Shown piece by piece: positions 1-6,750 of a stretch of 7,772 bases of DNA (its first letter is position 1; each line of letters begins with the position of its first letter). Made by a program: the position numbers and the translations under genes. The notes under the pieces are model-generated. The model was given only the letters and a program-made list of their open reading frames with translations, had not been told where the DNA came from and did no database searches. Source of the DNA: Candidatus Zixiibacteriota bacterium (GTDB lineage Bacteria; Zixibacteria; MSB-5A5; GN15; FEB-12); contig JAHIVM010000359.1 in the NCBI GenBank assembly GCA_018816665.1, positions 1-7,772 of the forward strand, read 5' to 3'.

Positions 1-1
1 A

Positions 2-685
2 ATCAAGCTGGGACAGCGCGAATCGGTTGCCGATGTGGCCCGCGTACTGTCGCGATTTGTCGGCCTGATCATGATCCGGACCTTCAAACAGTCGGATGTC
101 GAGGAACTGGCCCGGTACGCCTCCGTTCCGATCGTCAACGGCCTCACCGACCTGGTCCATCCCTGTCAGATTCTGGGCGATTATATGACCGCCCTGGAGC
201 ACCTGACACACAAGGACAAATACACGATCGCATACGTCGGGGACGGCAACAATATTACCAACAGCTGGCTCAATCTGGCATCGCTGATTCCCATTGACCT
301 GCGAATCGGCACGCACGAGAGCACCCAGCCGGATCAGGGATGCCTGGCCAGGGCAAAAGCCAACCCGGAGAGCTCCGTCTATGTAACCGACGATCCTAAA
401 GATGCCGTAAAGGGTGCCGATGTAGTCTATACGGATGTCTGGGCCTCAATGGGCCAGAAACATCTTGCAGATGAGAAAACTGAGAAGCTTAAGAAGTTTC
501 AGATAAACGCTGCTCTTATGGAAGCGGCTGATCCGAAGGCTATTGTGATGCACTGTTTGCCGGCCGAGCGAGGGAAGGAAATCACCAACGAGGTGATCGA
601 TGGTCCTCAGTCAGTCGTATTCGACGAAGCCGAAAACAGACTGCATATTCAGAAGGCTATTATGGCCTTCCTGTTGCAGCACTAG
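2..685 (+). CDS. argF: Ornithine carbamoyltransferase, C-terminal 227 residues (5' end outside window)
   Basis: Cytoplasmic enzyme joining carbamoyl phosphate to ornithine to give citrulline, a step of arginine biosynthesis. The frame is open from base 2, so the gene starts upstream; the first ATG in view (35) is internal, because the residues before it (LGQRESVADVARVLS) already match the family. Visible signatures are HPCQ (about residue 55 of the visible part) for carbamoyl phosphate binding, VGDGNNITNSW in the ornithine domain, TDVWASMGQ, the HCLPAERGKEIT motif with its catalytic cysteine, and the closing VVFDEAENRLHIQKA helix. The carbamoyl-phosphate loop SxRT must lie outside the window. 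The HCLP and SMG motifs favour ornithine over aspartate carbamoyltransferase. It ends with TAG; no terminator is visible before the next gene 54 bases on, so read-through is possible. I see no frameshift or lost motif. Confidence 0.96.
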   Translation: MKLGQRESVADVARVLSRFVGLIMIRTFKQSDVEELARYASVPIVNGLTDLVHPCQILGDYMTALEHLTHKDKYTIAYVGDGNNITNSWLNLASLIPIDLRIGTHESTQPDQGCLARAKANPESSVYVTDDPKDAVKGADVVYTDVWASMGQKHLADEKTEKLKKFQINAALMEAADPKAIVMHCLPAERGKEITNEVIDGPQSVVFDEAENRLHIQKAIMAFLLQH

Positions 686-725
686 TCGCACGATTCAGTC
701 CACCAGAGTGAGCAGATGGTAAAGG

Positions 726-732
726 AAAGGAG
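726..732 (+). promoter_or_regulatory. Shine-Dalgarno site that sets the lipoprotein start
   Basis: AAAGGAG lies 7 bases before the ATG at 740. The earlier in-frame ATG at 716 has no such site and would put eight charged or polar residues (MVKERSRS) before the signal peptide. This favours 740 as the true start. Confidence 0.75.
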
Positions 733-739
733 TCGCAGC

Positions 740-1591
740 ATGCGTTCCAGCAAGTCGCTCATTCTGGTGGGCGTTTTGATGTTCGGGGCCCTGGCGCTGA
801 TGCTCAGTGGTTGTTCCGGCGATGATGACCCTCCGACAATTGATACTCAGGATCAGGATCCCCTGGAACTGACCCTGGTGTCGCCGATGGTAACCGCGAA
901 TGTGGATTCCACCATTGGTGTTGTGCTGACCGGCCTTCGCGCCGCGACGCTCTCGGAAATTGAAATCGAAGACGGTCTTGATGACATCCTGTTTGGTCCC
1001 ACGCCGCCGGATTCTTCGACTACGGTGTCGGACTACTGGCATGTGTCCTATCTCACCGAGACCCAGGCCGGGTCCTCAGGCAGCATCCAGATCATGGTTG
1101 ACTCAATTCAGTTCCGGGGCGATGGTTCGCCGAATATCTCGGCAATGCACTCTGACGCCATGACCTATGTGCACCACAACAGCGTGACCGCCAGTGATAC
1201 GACCGTATCGTACAACGACAAAAATGTCGATGCCAACGTGACATTCTCGGGAATCGACGAGGACGCGACCTCCGTCAATGGTTCGTTCTCCTACTACTCC
1301 CATGAAAAAGAGGTCTCCGATCTGGTCAACACCAGAGAGACCTGGGATGTTGATGGCACGATTACGTCGCTGACGTTCTCCAAGTCGTCCGGCGGCTGGC
1401 AGACCGGTTGCCCGTCCAGCGGCACGGTCCAGTTGTCCGTGGCCTACAGCCTGCAGCAGGGCGATGCCACCCCGGTAACGAATGCCTGGGAAATCACACT
1501 GACTTTCGAGAATGGCTCGTTTACGGCTGCCGTGACATACAACCAGCTGAGCGATTCTTACGATGAGCATGTCTGCGATCTTGCCAGCTAA
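740..1591 (+). CDS. Lipoprotein of unknown function (signal peptidase II type)
   Basis: I do not recognise the family. The 283-residue product starts with a short basic segment (MRSSK), a hydrophobic stretch at 7-22 and the lipobox LSGC, with Cys25 as the predicted lipidated residue. An acidic, Pro/Thr-rich linker follows (DDDPP, then TQDQDP). The remainder is rich in Ser, Thr, Asp and Val with alternating hydrophobics, which suggests a mostly beta, envelope-exposed protein. Only two other cysteines are visible, at about 224 (TGCPSSG) and 279 (EHVCDLAS), near the C-terminus; they could form a disulfide. The lack of Asp at position +2 after the Cys fits outer-membrane sorting by the E. coli rule, which may not apply here. 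The gene is 54 bases after argF and is closed by a strong terminator, so it is either the last gene of the argF transcript or monocistronic. No function is inferred. Confidence 0.85.
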   Translation: MRSSKSLILVGVLMFGALALMLSGCSGDDDPPTIDTQDQDPLELTLVSPMVTANVDSTIGVVLTGLRAATLSEIEIEDGLDDILFGPTPPDSSTTVSDYWHVSYLTETQAGSSGSIQIMVDSIQFRGDGSPNISAMHSDAMTYVHHNSVTASDTTVSYNDKNVDANVTFSGIDEDATSVNGSFSYYSHEKEVSDLVNTRETWDVDGTITSLTFSKSSGGWQTGCPSSGTVQLSVAYSLQQGDATPVTNAWEITLTFENGSFTAAVTYNQLSDSYDEHVCDLAS

Positions 1592-1609
1592 CCCTGGTGT
1601 CCGATGAAT

Positions 1610-1639
1610 AAAGCCCGGCCTCGTGCCGGGCTTTTTTTT
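1610..1639 (+). terminator. Rho-independent terminator after the lipoprotein gene
   Basis: A 7-bp perfect GC stem, GCCCGGC (1613-1619) with GCCGGGC (1625-1631), encloses a CTCGT loop and is followed by eight T (1632-1639). The stem is preceded by AAA, which can pair with the first Ts. It lies 18 bases after the lipoprotein stop codon. On the opposite strand the tail is only TTTATT, so bidirectional action would be weaker. Confidence 0.93.
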
Positions 1640-1648
1640 GCCTAAAGG

Positions 1649-1677
1649 TTGACAGGCGACGCCGGCGGACCTATCTA
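1649..1677 (+). promoter_or_regulatory. Sigma70-like promoter of the thioesterase gene, possibly leaderless
   Basis: A perfect -35 TTGACA (1649-1654), a 17-base spacer and TATCTA (1672-1677, three of six consensus bases) sit directly after the terminator. Transcription would normally begin 6 to 8 bases after the -10, at about 1684, which is the A of the ATG. No good Shine-Dalgarno site precedes that ATG; GGCGGA at 1664-1669 would not be on the mRNA if the start is at 1684. The weak -10 keeps confidence moderate. Confidence 0.55.
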
Positions 1678-1683
1678 AGCCGC

Positions 1684-2115
1684 ATGCGAGAAATAGCGAA
1701 GTACCGAAACTGCTTCGTCTGCGGCGATCAGAACCCCCACGGTTTGCAGGCGAAATTCTTTTTCGACGGCGAGCAGGCTGTCGCGGAACTGAAGGCGCTG
1801 GACACTTTTGAGGGCTATCGCGGTATCTACCACGGCGGCATCCTGTCGGCCATGCTGGACGAGGTCATGATCAAGGCCATCCTGGCTCAGGACGTTTTTG
1901 CCGTGACGGCGGAGATGACGGTCCGGTATCACCGTCCGGTGGAAACCGGGGCGGAACTGCGCTTTGTGGGCCGGATTACCGGATCGAAGGGGCGGATGTA
2001 TACCACCGAGGGAGAAGTGGTGAACCACGAAGGGGTTCTTTACGCCTCCGCGACTGGAAAGTACATCGAGGCGAAAGAACCACTGAAAGGCTTGCTCAAC
2101 CAATCCCTTGATTGA
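1684..2115 (+). CDS. PaaI-like hotdog-fold thioesterase
   Basis: A 143-residue single-domain hotdog protein of the 4HBT/PaaI type, expected to hydrolyse an acyl-CoA or similar thioester in the cytoplasm; the substrate cannot be read from sequence. The N-terminus has the CFVCGDQNPHGL signature (residues 10-21) typical of one thioesterase subfamily. The HGG motif is at 50-52, followed by LSAMLDE with Asp59 and Glu60 on the central helix, where this fold carries its catalytic acid. Then come AVTAEMTVRYHRPV and a beta strand ending YASATGKYI, the usual order of the family. The length is normal. The ATG at 1684 is the only start that keeps the CFVCG signature near the N-terminus. The gene stands between its own promoter and a 142-base gap and shows no obvious partner. 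Catalytic family membership is well supported; biological role is unknown. Confidence 0.88.
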   Translation: MREIAKYRNCFVCGDQNPHGLQAKFFFDGEQAVAELKALDTFEGYRGIYHGGILSAMLDEVMIKAILAQDVFAVTAEMTVRYHRPVETGAELRFVGRITGSKGRMYTTEGEVVNHEGVLYASATGKYIEAKEPLKGLLNQSLD

Positions 2116-2257
2116 AACCTGCCCCGGATTTCCACAAAGGTGAAAAGCGCCTGCCGTGGTCACCTGAGCGGCGTTTGCGAGCCCCCGCTAACTCTCTGTG
2201 ATACAACGGCTGTCCCGGTTTCGGGAAGCGTGGCACCGATGTTGCTCGGGGGGAGAC

Positions 2258-2770
2258 ATGGAAAAGAAAGACCGTCCCCTCAACTGCTTTGTTGCCTCCC
2301 GATCCGAGGGACCCCTGGAGCCCGCCCTGGCCGATGAAGGTCTGTGCCGGGGCATGGTCCTGTTTGCCATTCCCGACTACGGCGTCCTGTTCAAGTGCCG
2401 GGCCGAAGGGGAAGGCATTGATCTGGAGTTTGCCGCCTTTTTTGCCCTCCTCAAATTCGTCAAAACATCCCTGCCGAACGAGCAAATCAAGTCCCTGCAA
2501 GTCAACTCCTCCAATGCCGCATTCGTATTCTCCTTCTCCGGGGGACGGCATCTGGCAAACAACACGGCACATCGTAAACTGCTCACGGAACTGCTGACAC
2601 GCTTCACCGTTTCAATTGCCCACATCGAACCGTTAAAAAACAAGGCTCTCCTGCCGGCGTCGGAATACCCGTCCATTCCGGAAGACCGGAAGATCGACAT
2701 CAAAGCCGATTGGCCGGAAATCGGACGCGGCGAAATCAAGCCCTTTCAGCGGGGCATCAGCCTGAGCTAA
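2258..2770 (+). CDS. Conserved-looking hypothetical protein; possible inactive RNase H-like fold
   Basis: I do not recognise it with certainty. The frame is open from a GTG at 2198, but the ATG at 2258 is preferred because it follows a G-rich stretch (GGGGGGAG, 2248-2255) and the upstream residues (MIQRLSRFREAWHRCC) look like a translated leader. The product is 170 residues, without signal peptide or membrane segment, so probably cytoplasmic. Residues about 33-130 follow the outline of an RNase H-like domain: two beta strands (MVLFAIPDYGVLFKC), a helix with LEFAAFFALLKFV, a strand LQVNSSNAAFVFSFSG where active proteins have a DS-x-xLV element, a helix LLTELLTRF, and a strand VSIAHIEPL before KNKA. 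The Asp of the DS pair is Asn83 and the closing N-x-x-AD motif is absent, so nuclease activity would be unlikely. The C-terminal 40 residues are polar and end IKPFQRGISLS. This fold call is by eye only. Confidence 0.72.
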   Translation: MEKKDRPLNCFVASRSEGPLEPALADEGLCRGMVLFAIPDYGVLFKCRAEGEGIDLEFAAFFALLKFVKTSLPNEQIKSLQVNSSNAAFVFSFSGGRHLANNTAHRKLLTELLTRFTVSIAHIEPLKNKALLPASEYPSIPEDRKIDIKADWPEIGRGEIKPFQRGISLS

Positions 2771-2846
2771 AACGCCTTCGGTAGCGCGGGGAAGCCCATC
2801 AGGACATCCCCGGCAGGTTCCAGTCTCACACGCCCCCTCTCCTTTT

Positions 2847-2896
2847 TTGAACACCGGTCCCGTTCTGTTCGTTATATTGATAGCACCAAACGAACA
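2847..2896 (+). promoter_or_regulatory. Putative promoter with inverted-repeat operator upstream of the M28 peptidase
   Basis: TATATT (2873-2878, five of six consensus bases) is a likely -10, about 33 bases before the GTG at 2912. The only -35 candidate, TTGAAC at 2847-2852, is 20 bases away, longer than optimal, so recognition could depend on an activator or another sigma factor. An 8-bp perfect inverted repeat, TGTTCGTT (2866-2873) and AACGAACA (2889-2896) with a 15-base spacer, brackets the -10. The arms are centred 23 bases apart, about two helical turns, as for a dimeric DNA-binding protein. It could instead form an mRNA hairpin only if transcription began farther upstream. Confidence 0.42.
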
Positions 2897-2911
2897 AACA
2901 GGGATGTGGAT

Positions 2912-5641
2912 GTGAAAACCTACTCGCTTATCACAGCATTCGCGGCGCTGATGTCTCTGCTTCTGCCGACAGCATCGGCCGCCGAAATCGGACACGTTAC
3001 CATCAGCAGTTATGACCAGGCCTCACAGCTCCAGGCTGTAGTCGGCTCAGCCTTTTTTCGGGTGGACAATCGCTTTCTTGTGTCTGCCGATGAAAACCAG
3101 CGACGCGATCTGGCCGGGGTGGGGCTGCGTTTCGAACCAGTGCTCGACGGCGCCGATCCGGCCTCGTTGCATATCGTGTATCCCGACCACGATGATCTTG
3201 ACGGCAGTCGGTCACTGCGCAGGTACGGTCTCAGCCAGGACATCGGCGACGGGGCCATTCTCATTTCACTGAGGGGACTGACCGCCGCGGCAATGTACGA
3301 GGAGAGCGGCGAACGGGCGGTCCCCCTGGCCGATCACACTATCCGTATTGTGTACCAGGCCCCGATCCAGGTGACCTCCCTGCCGATGCTGGACTATCAC
3401 TCCGATACACTGGTCTCACGCGTCAGCCGGGACTCCGTGTTTGCCTTCGATCAACGTCTGGAAGATTTCTACACCCGCTATACCTGGTCCGATTCCATCG
3501 ACCGGGCTCGCGACTGGATGGTCCAGAAGTTTCAGGATTGGGGCTACACCGATGTCACTACGCCGTCGTTTGAGTGGGGCGGGGGGACGCATTACAATGT
3601 CCGGGCGGTGAAGCCCGGTTACGCCGAGCCGGACAAGCTGATCCTGATCGGCGCCCACTATGATGCTACCTCGACCAACCCCACGGTGTTTGCTCCGGGG
3701 GCCGATGACAACGGTACGGGGACGGCTCTGGTGCTTGAGTTGGCGCGTATCCTGGCGGACATCCCCTTGCGCAAAACGGTCATTTTCATGCCCTTTTCGG
3801 TGGAAGAACAGGGGCTGATCGGGTCGCGAGACGCGGCCGCCGATCTGGTGGCCGAAAACGCCGACCTCGAGGTGATGTTTAACCACGACATGATCGGCTA
3901 TACCGCGGACAGCTACTGGGACCTGAAAATGATCGCCGGGTCAAACGATGTGTACCGGCAAATATACGCGGCCACCGCAACCAGGCTCACCGGCATCATT
4001 CCGCTGCTCACCGGTGTAACGAGCAATTCTGATCACTTCCCGTTCCACCAGCAGGGCTTTCCGATATGCTACGGTCACGAGGCCGATTTCAACACGCCGC
4101 ATTATCACTCTCCCACGGACCAGACCATCTACCTGAATTTCGACTACATGACGGAAGTGGTTAAAACCGCGCTGGTGTCTCTGGCTATTGTTGCCGACGG
4201 CACCTACCCGGTGACCGCCGATCGGATTATTGATGCCGGCGACGGTCAGTCGCTTGAAGTCAACTGGACGCCCTGTATCGACGATGTCACCTACACGGTG
4301 TACTGGGGCGAATCCTCCGGTGTTTATGATGACTCGCTGGTTGTGTCACCCGGTGTTTGTGGCGCGACCCTGGAGGGGCTTACCGACGGTGTAGAGTACT
4401 TCGTCAAGGTGGTAGGCGAGGCCCCCAACGGCCACCGCAGCCTCTATGCTGTGGAAGGCTCCCTGACGCCTCAGGCCATTCCGCGCCGGCCGCAGGGTTT
4501 CACGGCCACGGCCGAAATTCTGCAGATCGATCTGAGCTGGCGGGCCAACCCCGAGGCGGACATCAGCCACTATAATCTGTACCGACGTTTCGGCGACCGA
4601 GGTGTGTTTGCCCTGTACGGCGAAAACCTGACCGATACTACGTTCTCCGACAACCAGGTCGCCTCCCAGATGGGGTATACCTACCGCGTGGTTGCTGTTG
4701 ACTACGACGGCAACGAGTCGCCGACGTCAAACGAAGTGTACCTGTATCCGGCGAGCTTCGACGGCGGCCCGGTGGTGGTTGACGCCTGGGCGAGCGAGCA
4801 GACGTACTGGCCGGATCAGGCCGGGCAGCAGGCGTACCTGGACTCGGTGTTTGGTGATCTTGCCTATGCTCTGGTACGGAGGGATTCCACCTACGATACC
4901 CTGGCCAGCGGCGATGTCGGACGGTTCTCCTCACTGTACTGGATAGATGATGACATTAATCTCAAAACGGCCGACATCAGTAACGACGTTTTGCAATGGT
5001 ACGCAGGTCAGCAGACCAACATGTTTATCTCCGGCTTTCGTACGATCCTCCGCTGGACCGATCCGCCCATTGAGGCCGGTCACGTTCTGAAGGAAGAATT
5101 TCGCATCGATGACTACGAGTACTGGGGACAGGGTGACTTCGAAGGCGCGATTGGCCAGAACGGCTGGCCCTCGATTCAGGTCGACCCGGATCGCGGACCC
5201 GATCTCTGGACCAGCATTCCGGTACTGACTCCCGGACCGGGAGCGACTATCATCTTAACCTATGATTCGTTCTACGACGCTCAGTACGAAGGTTTGCCGT
5301 GCGGACTTGCCTACGACGGCCCCAACGGCAAACGCGTCATCGTGGGTTTCCCGCTGTGGTTCCTGACGGTCGAGTCGACCCGCGACCTTATCGCAGCCGT
5401 GTCCGCTTATTTTGGATCAGACGGTCAGACGTTTGACCGGGGTGATCTGGATCACTCCGGGACTGTGGACGTGACCGATATTAGCTTGTTGATCAGCTAC
5501 ATATTTCTGGGTCTTGATCTGGGCGATGCGGTTGCCGAGGCAGATGTGGACAGCTATCCAGGGATCGATATTGGCGATATCACCTATCTGGTGAACTTCC
5601 TCCTGGCCGGAGGACCTGCCCCGGTGCCTGCCCAGCCGTAG
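2912..5641 (+). CDS. Secreted M28 metallopeptidase with two FN3 domains, Rossmann-like region and dockerin-like tail
   Basis: A 909-residue exported zinc aminopeptidase-like protein. GTG 2912 is chosen over GTG 2906 because AGGGA (2900-2904) lies 7 bases before it. The signal peptide starts MKTYSL, has a hydrophobic core at 6-18 and ASA before the cleavage point near residue 23. A propeptide-like region (24-165) precedes the M28 domain (about 168-428), where all expected metal ligands are present: His249 (GAHYD), Asp265/Asp266 (GADDNGTG), Glu298/Glu299 (SVEEQG, catalytic acid and ligand), Asp326 (NHDMIGY) and His399 (HYHSPTD). Two fibronectin III domains follow (about 431-520 and 524-612), then a 220-residue alpha/beta region (618-838) resembling class I amidotransferase or flavodoxin-like domains, ending in a VGFPLWFLT strand. 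The C-terminus (844-905) has two dockerin-like calcium loops, with acidic residues at 845, 847 and 856 in the first. It probably digests peptides outside the cell or anchors at the surface. Substrate is unknown. Confidence 0.93.
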   Translation: MKTYSLITAFAALMSLLLPTASAAEIGHVTISSYDQASQLQAVVGSAFFRVDNRFLVSADENQRRDLAGVGLRFEPVLDGADPASLHIVYPDHDDLDGSRSLRRYGLSQDIGDGAILISLRGLTAAAMYEESGERAVPLADHTIRIVYQAPIQVTSLPMLDYHSDTLVSRVSRDSVFAFDQRLEDFYTRYTWSDSIDRARDWMVQKFQDWGYTDVTTPSFEWGGGTHYNVRAVKPGYAEPDKLILIGAHYDATSTNPTVFAPGADDNGTGTALVLELARILADIPLRKTVIFMPFSVEEQGLIGSRDAAADLVAENADLEVMFNHDMIGYTADSYWDLKMIAGSNDVYRQIYAATATRLTGIIPLLTGVTSNSDHFPFHQQGFPICYGHEADFNTPHYHSPTDQTIYLNFDYMTEVVKTALVSLAIVADGTYPVTADRIIDAGDGQSLEVNWTPCIDDVTYTVYWGESSGVYDDSLVVSPGVCGATLEGLTDGVEYFVKVVGEAPNGHRSLYAVEGSLTPQAIPRRPQGFTATAEILQIDLSWRANPEADISHYNLYRRFGDRGVFALYGENLTDTTFSDNQVASQMGYTYRVVAVDYDGNESPTSNEVYLYPASFDGGPVVVDAWASEQTYWPDQAGQQAYLDSVFGDLAYALVRRDSTYDTLASGDVGRFSSLYWIDDDINLKTADISNDVLQWYAGQQTNMFISGFRTILRWTDPPIEAGHVLKEEFRIDDYEYWGQGDFEGAIGQNGWPSIQVDPDRGPDLWTSIPVLTPGPGATIILTYDSFYDAQYEGLPCGLAYDGPNGKRVIVGFPLWFLTVESTRDLIAAVSAYFGSDGQTFDRGDLDHSGTVDVTDISLLISYIFLGLDLGDAVAEADVDSYPGIDIGDITYLVNFLLAGGPAPVPAQP

Positions 5642-5752
5642 TCCGAGGGGGAAGTCGACTGCACATATTGTGAACCGGAAGGCGGGAAAAGTCCATACCG
5701 GGTCAGGATCGTGGTTTTGGTCTGAAGTGCCAGGCCCGGTCGTTTCTGTTTA

Positions 5753-5769
5753 TTGTTACGCCATAACAA
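5753..5769. repeat. Perfect 6-bp inverted repeat upstream of the ParB/SbnI-like gene
   Basis: TTGTTA (5753-5758) and TAACAA (5764-5769) are separated by CGCCA. The repeat lies 25 bases before the ATG at 5795 and could be an operator or part of a promoter region. No clear -35/-10 pair was found beside it, and a 6-bp repeat of this kind can occur by chance. Confidence 0.35.
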
Positions 5770-5794
5770 CTTAACGAAATCGAATCAAGGGGGC

Positions 5795-6631
5795 ATGGCG
5801 CTTGCTGAGCAGTCCGGTATGGACAGCCCAATGCACTCACAGGTCAGAATCCTCCCGGCCGAGTCGATTCTTCCGTTCGAATGGTCGGACGGACTAAATC
5901 ATCGAACGTCCGAATTACAGTCCGACGATGCCGTCGTGCACCACCCTTTTGCCGTTGTGTCCAGCAATGACTCCTTTGTGCTGCTGGAAGAAACTGCCCG
6001 CTTTCAGACTTTGTGTCAGGCCGGGATTGCACACTTCCCGGTGCAGGTCTGCTCAGGTGAGTCCGTGGGACTGGTCGGGGAGAGGCTGGCTCTGATCGGC
6101 TTTGGTGCGGATGATCTCGGCCGGCTCATAGCAGCCCACTCGGATCAATTGTGCGTGAACCCCGACCGGGAACCATCGGGGTCGGAGTGGATGAAAGCGG
6201 CTATCCAGTTTTCCAATCAACCCGAGTCTCGACTCTGGCTGCGCCACTCAACTCACACCGGCTGTCCGGCGGCTTTGAGCATACTTTTCAGAGGCATCAG
6301 GGGCAAAGGAGCGTACATCCGGATCATTGATCCCTCGGCCCACCCCGATACGCCCTTCAAGGTCATGGCTCCATCGGGCTGGATATCACTGCCCTCCTTT
6401 GGACTGGATGATGTCATGGCCGCCGCGGTGTCCGAGCGGCTGTTTCCGCCGGACGCCATCCGTATCAATTGCGCTTACCGCGTGCTCAATATCGACTTCC
6501 CCATGTCAGTCCTGCGTTCCGATATTCCTCTCGAACAGAAACAGGCGTTCCTGCGCGACCTGATGCTGTTTCGGGAACAGACCTGCCGCACCTCCCTGAT
6601 CGAGGGACGCGTGTATATTCTCAACAGGTAA
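5795..6631 (+). CDS. ParB/Srx-fold superfamily protein, SbnI-like (tentative)
   Basis: A 278-residue soluble protein. Start is uncertain: ATG 5795 has AAGGGGG just one base before it; ATG 5819 and 5831 also precede the conserved part; the TTG at 5753 sits in an inverted repeat and lacks a ribosome site. Residues 17-86 follow the ParB/SbnI layout: VRILPAESILPFE (family: a strand, then L-x-PhE), a helix, HHPFAVV, and FVLLEETARFQTLCQAG then FPVQVC. Related proteins carry LDGHHR-x-x-AL in that place; here it reads LEETARF, keeping only the Arg (69). In SbnI, a serine kinase and regulator of siderophore synthesis, a Glu early in this domain is catalytic; Glu29 (PFE) may correspond. The C-terminal part, FPPDAIRINCAYRVLNIDFPMSVL and a following helix, also resembles SbnI-type C-termini. 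There are no membrane segments. Function is open: kinase, DNA-binding regulator or inactive homologue. No amino-acid or siderophore genes adjoin it. Confidence 0.75.
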   Translation: MALAEQSGMDSPMHSQVRILPAESILPFEWSDGLNHRTSELQSDDAVVHHPFAVVSSNDSFVLLEETARFQTLCQAGIAHFPVQVCSGESVGLVGERLALIGFGADDLGRLIAAHSDQLCVNPDREPSGSEWMKAAIQFSNQPESRLWLRHSTHTGCPAALSILFRGIRGKGAYIRIIDPSAHPDTPFKVMAPSGWISLPSFGLDDVMAAAVSERLFPPDAIRINCAYRVLNIDFPMSVLRSDIPLEQKQAFLRDLMLFREQTCRTSLIEGRVYILNR

Positions 6632-6688
6632 CAAAAAATTGGTTGAAGGCGACGTGTTGCGCCGCTAGATTTGCCGCACAAACATAAC

Positions 6689-6714
6689 GCCCCGCGTCAG
6701 TGACGACGCGAGGC
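6689..6714 (-). terminator. Hairpin downstream of rpsT, candidate weak terminator
   Basis: CGCGTC (6693-6698) pairs with GACGCG (6705-6710) across a 6-base loop; past one mismatch, three more pairs extend the stem to 6689 and 6714. Read on the minus strand, it lies 37 bases after the rpsT stop and is followed by GTTATGTTTG, a poor T tract. On the plus strand no T tract follows, so it fits rpsT better than the convergent gene. Confidence 0.4.
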
Positions 6715-6750
6715 TATGACTTTGGCGGTATATCTGAGATGAAAGAGCTG

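Noticed and set aside
1103..1570. 155-codon minus-strand open frame opposite the lipoprotein gene
   Set aside because: No ribosome site or recognisable motif, and the plus strand carries a coherent lipobox protein with ribosome site and terminator.
2198..2257. GTG at 2198 as the start of the RNase H-like gene, with TTGCGA (2175-2180) and GATACA (2200-2205) as a promoter
   Set aside because: No ribosome site precedes the GTG, the extra residues look like translated leader, and the promoter boxes are weak with a 19-base spacer.
2787..2812. CGGGGA and TCCCCG hairpin after the RNase H-like gene
   Set aside because: A 6-bp stem with a 14-base loop and no T tract after it; not enough for an intrinsic terminator.
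5697..5750. ACCGGG and CCCGGT (5697-5702, 5735-5740) followed by a T-rich stretch, as a terminator of the peptidase gene
   Set aside because: The stem is only 6 bp with a 32-base loop and the T tract is interrupted, so it is not convincing.
6643..6671. TTGAAG, 17-base spacer, TAGATT on the plus strand: promoter-like
   Set aside because: Each box matches only four of six consensus bases, and the transcript would run antisense into rpsT with no gene to drive. It could make an antisense RNA, but nothing else supports that.
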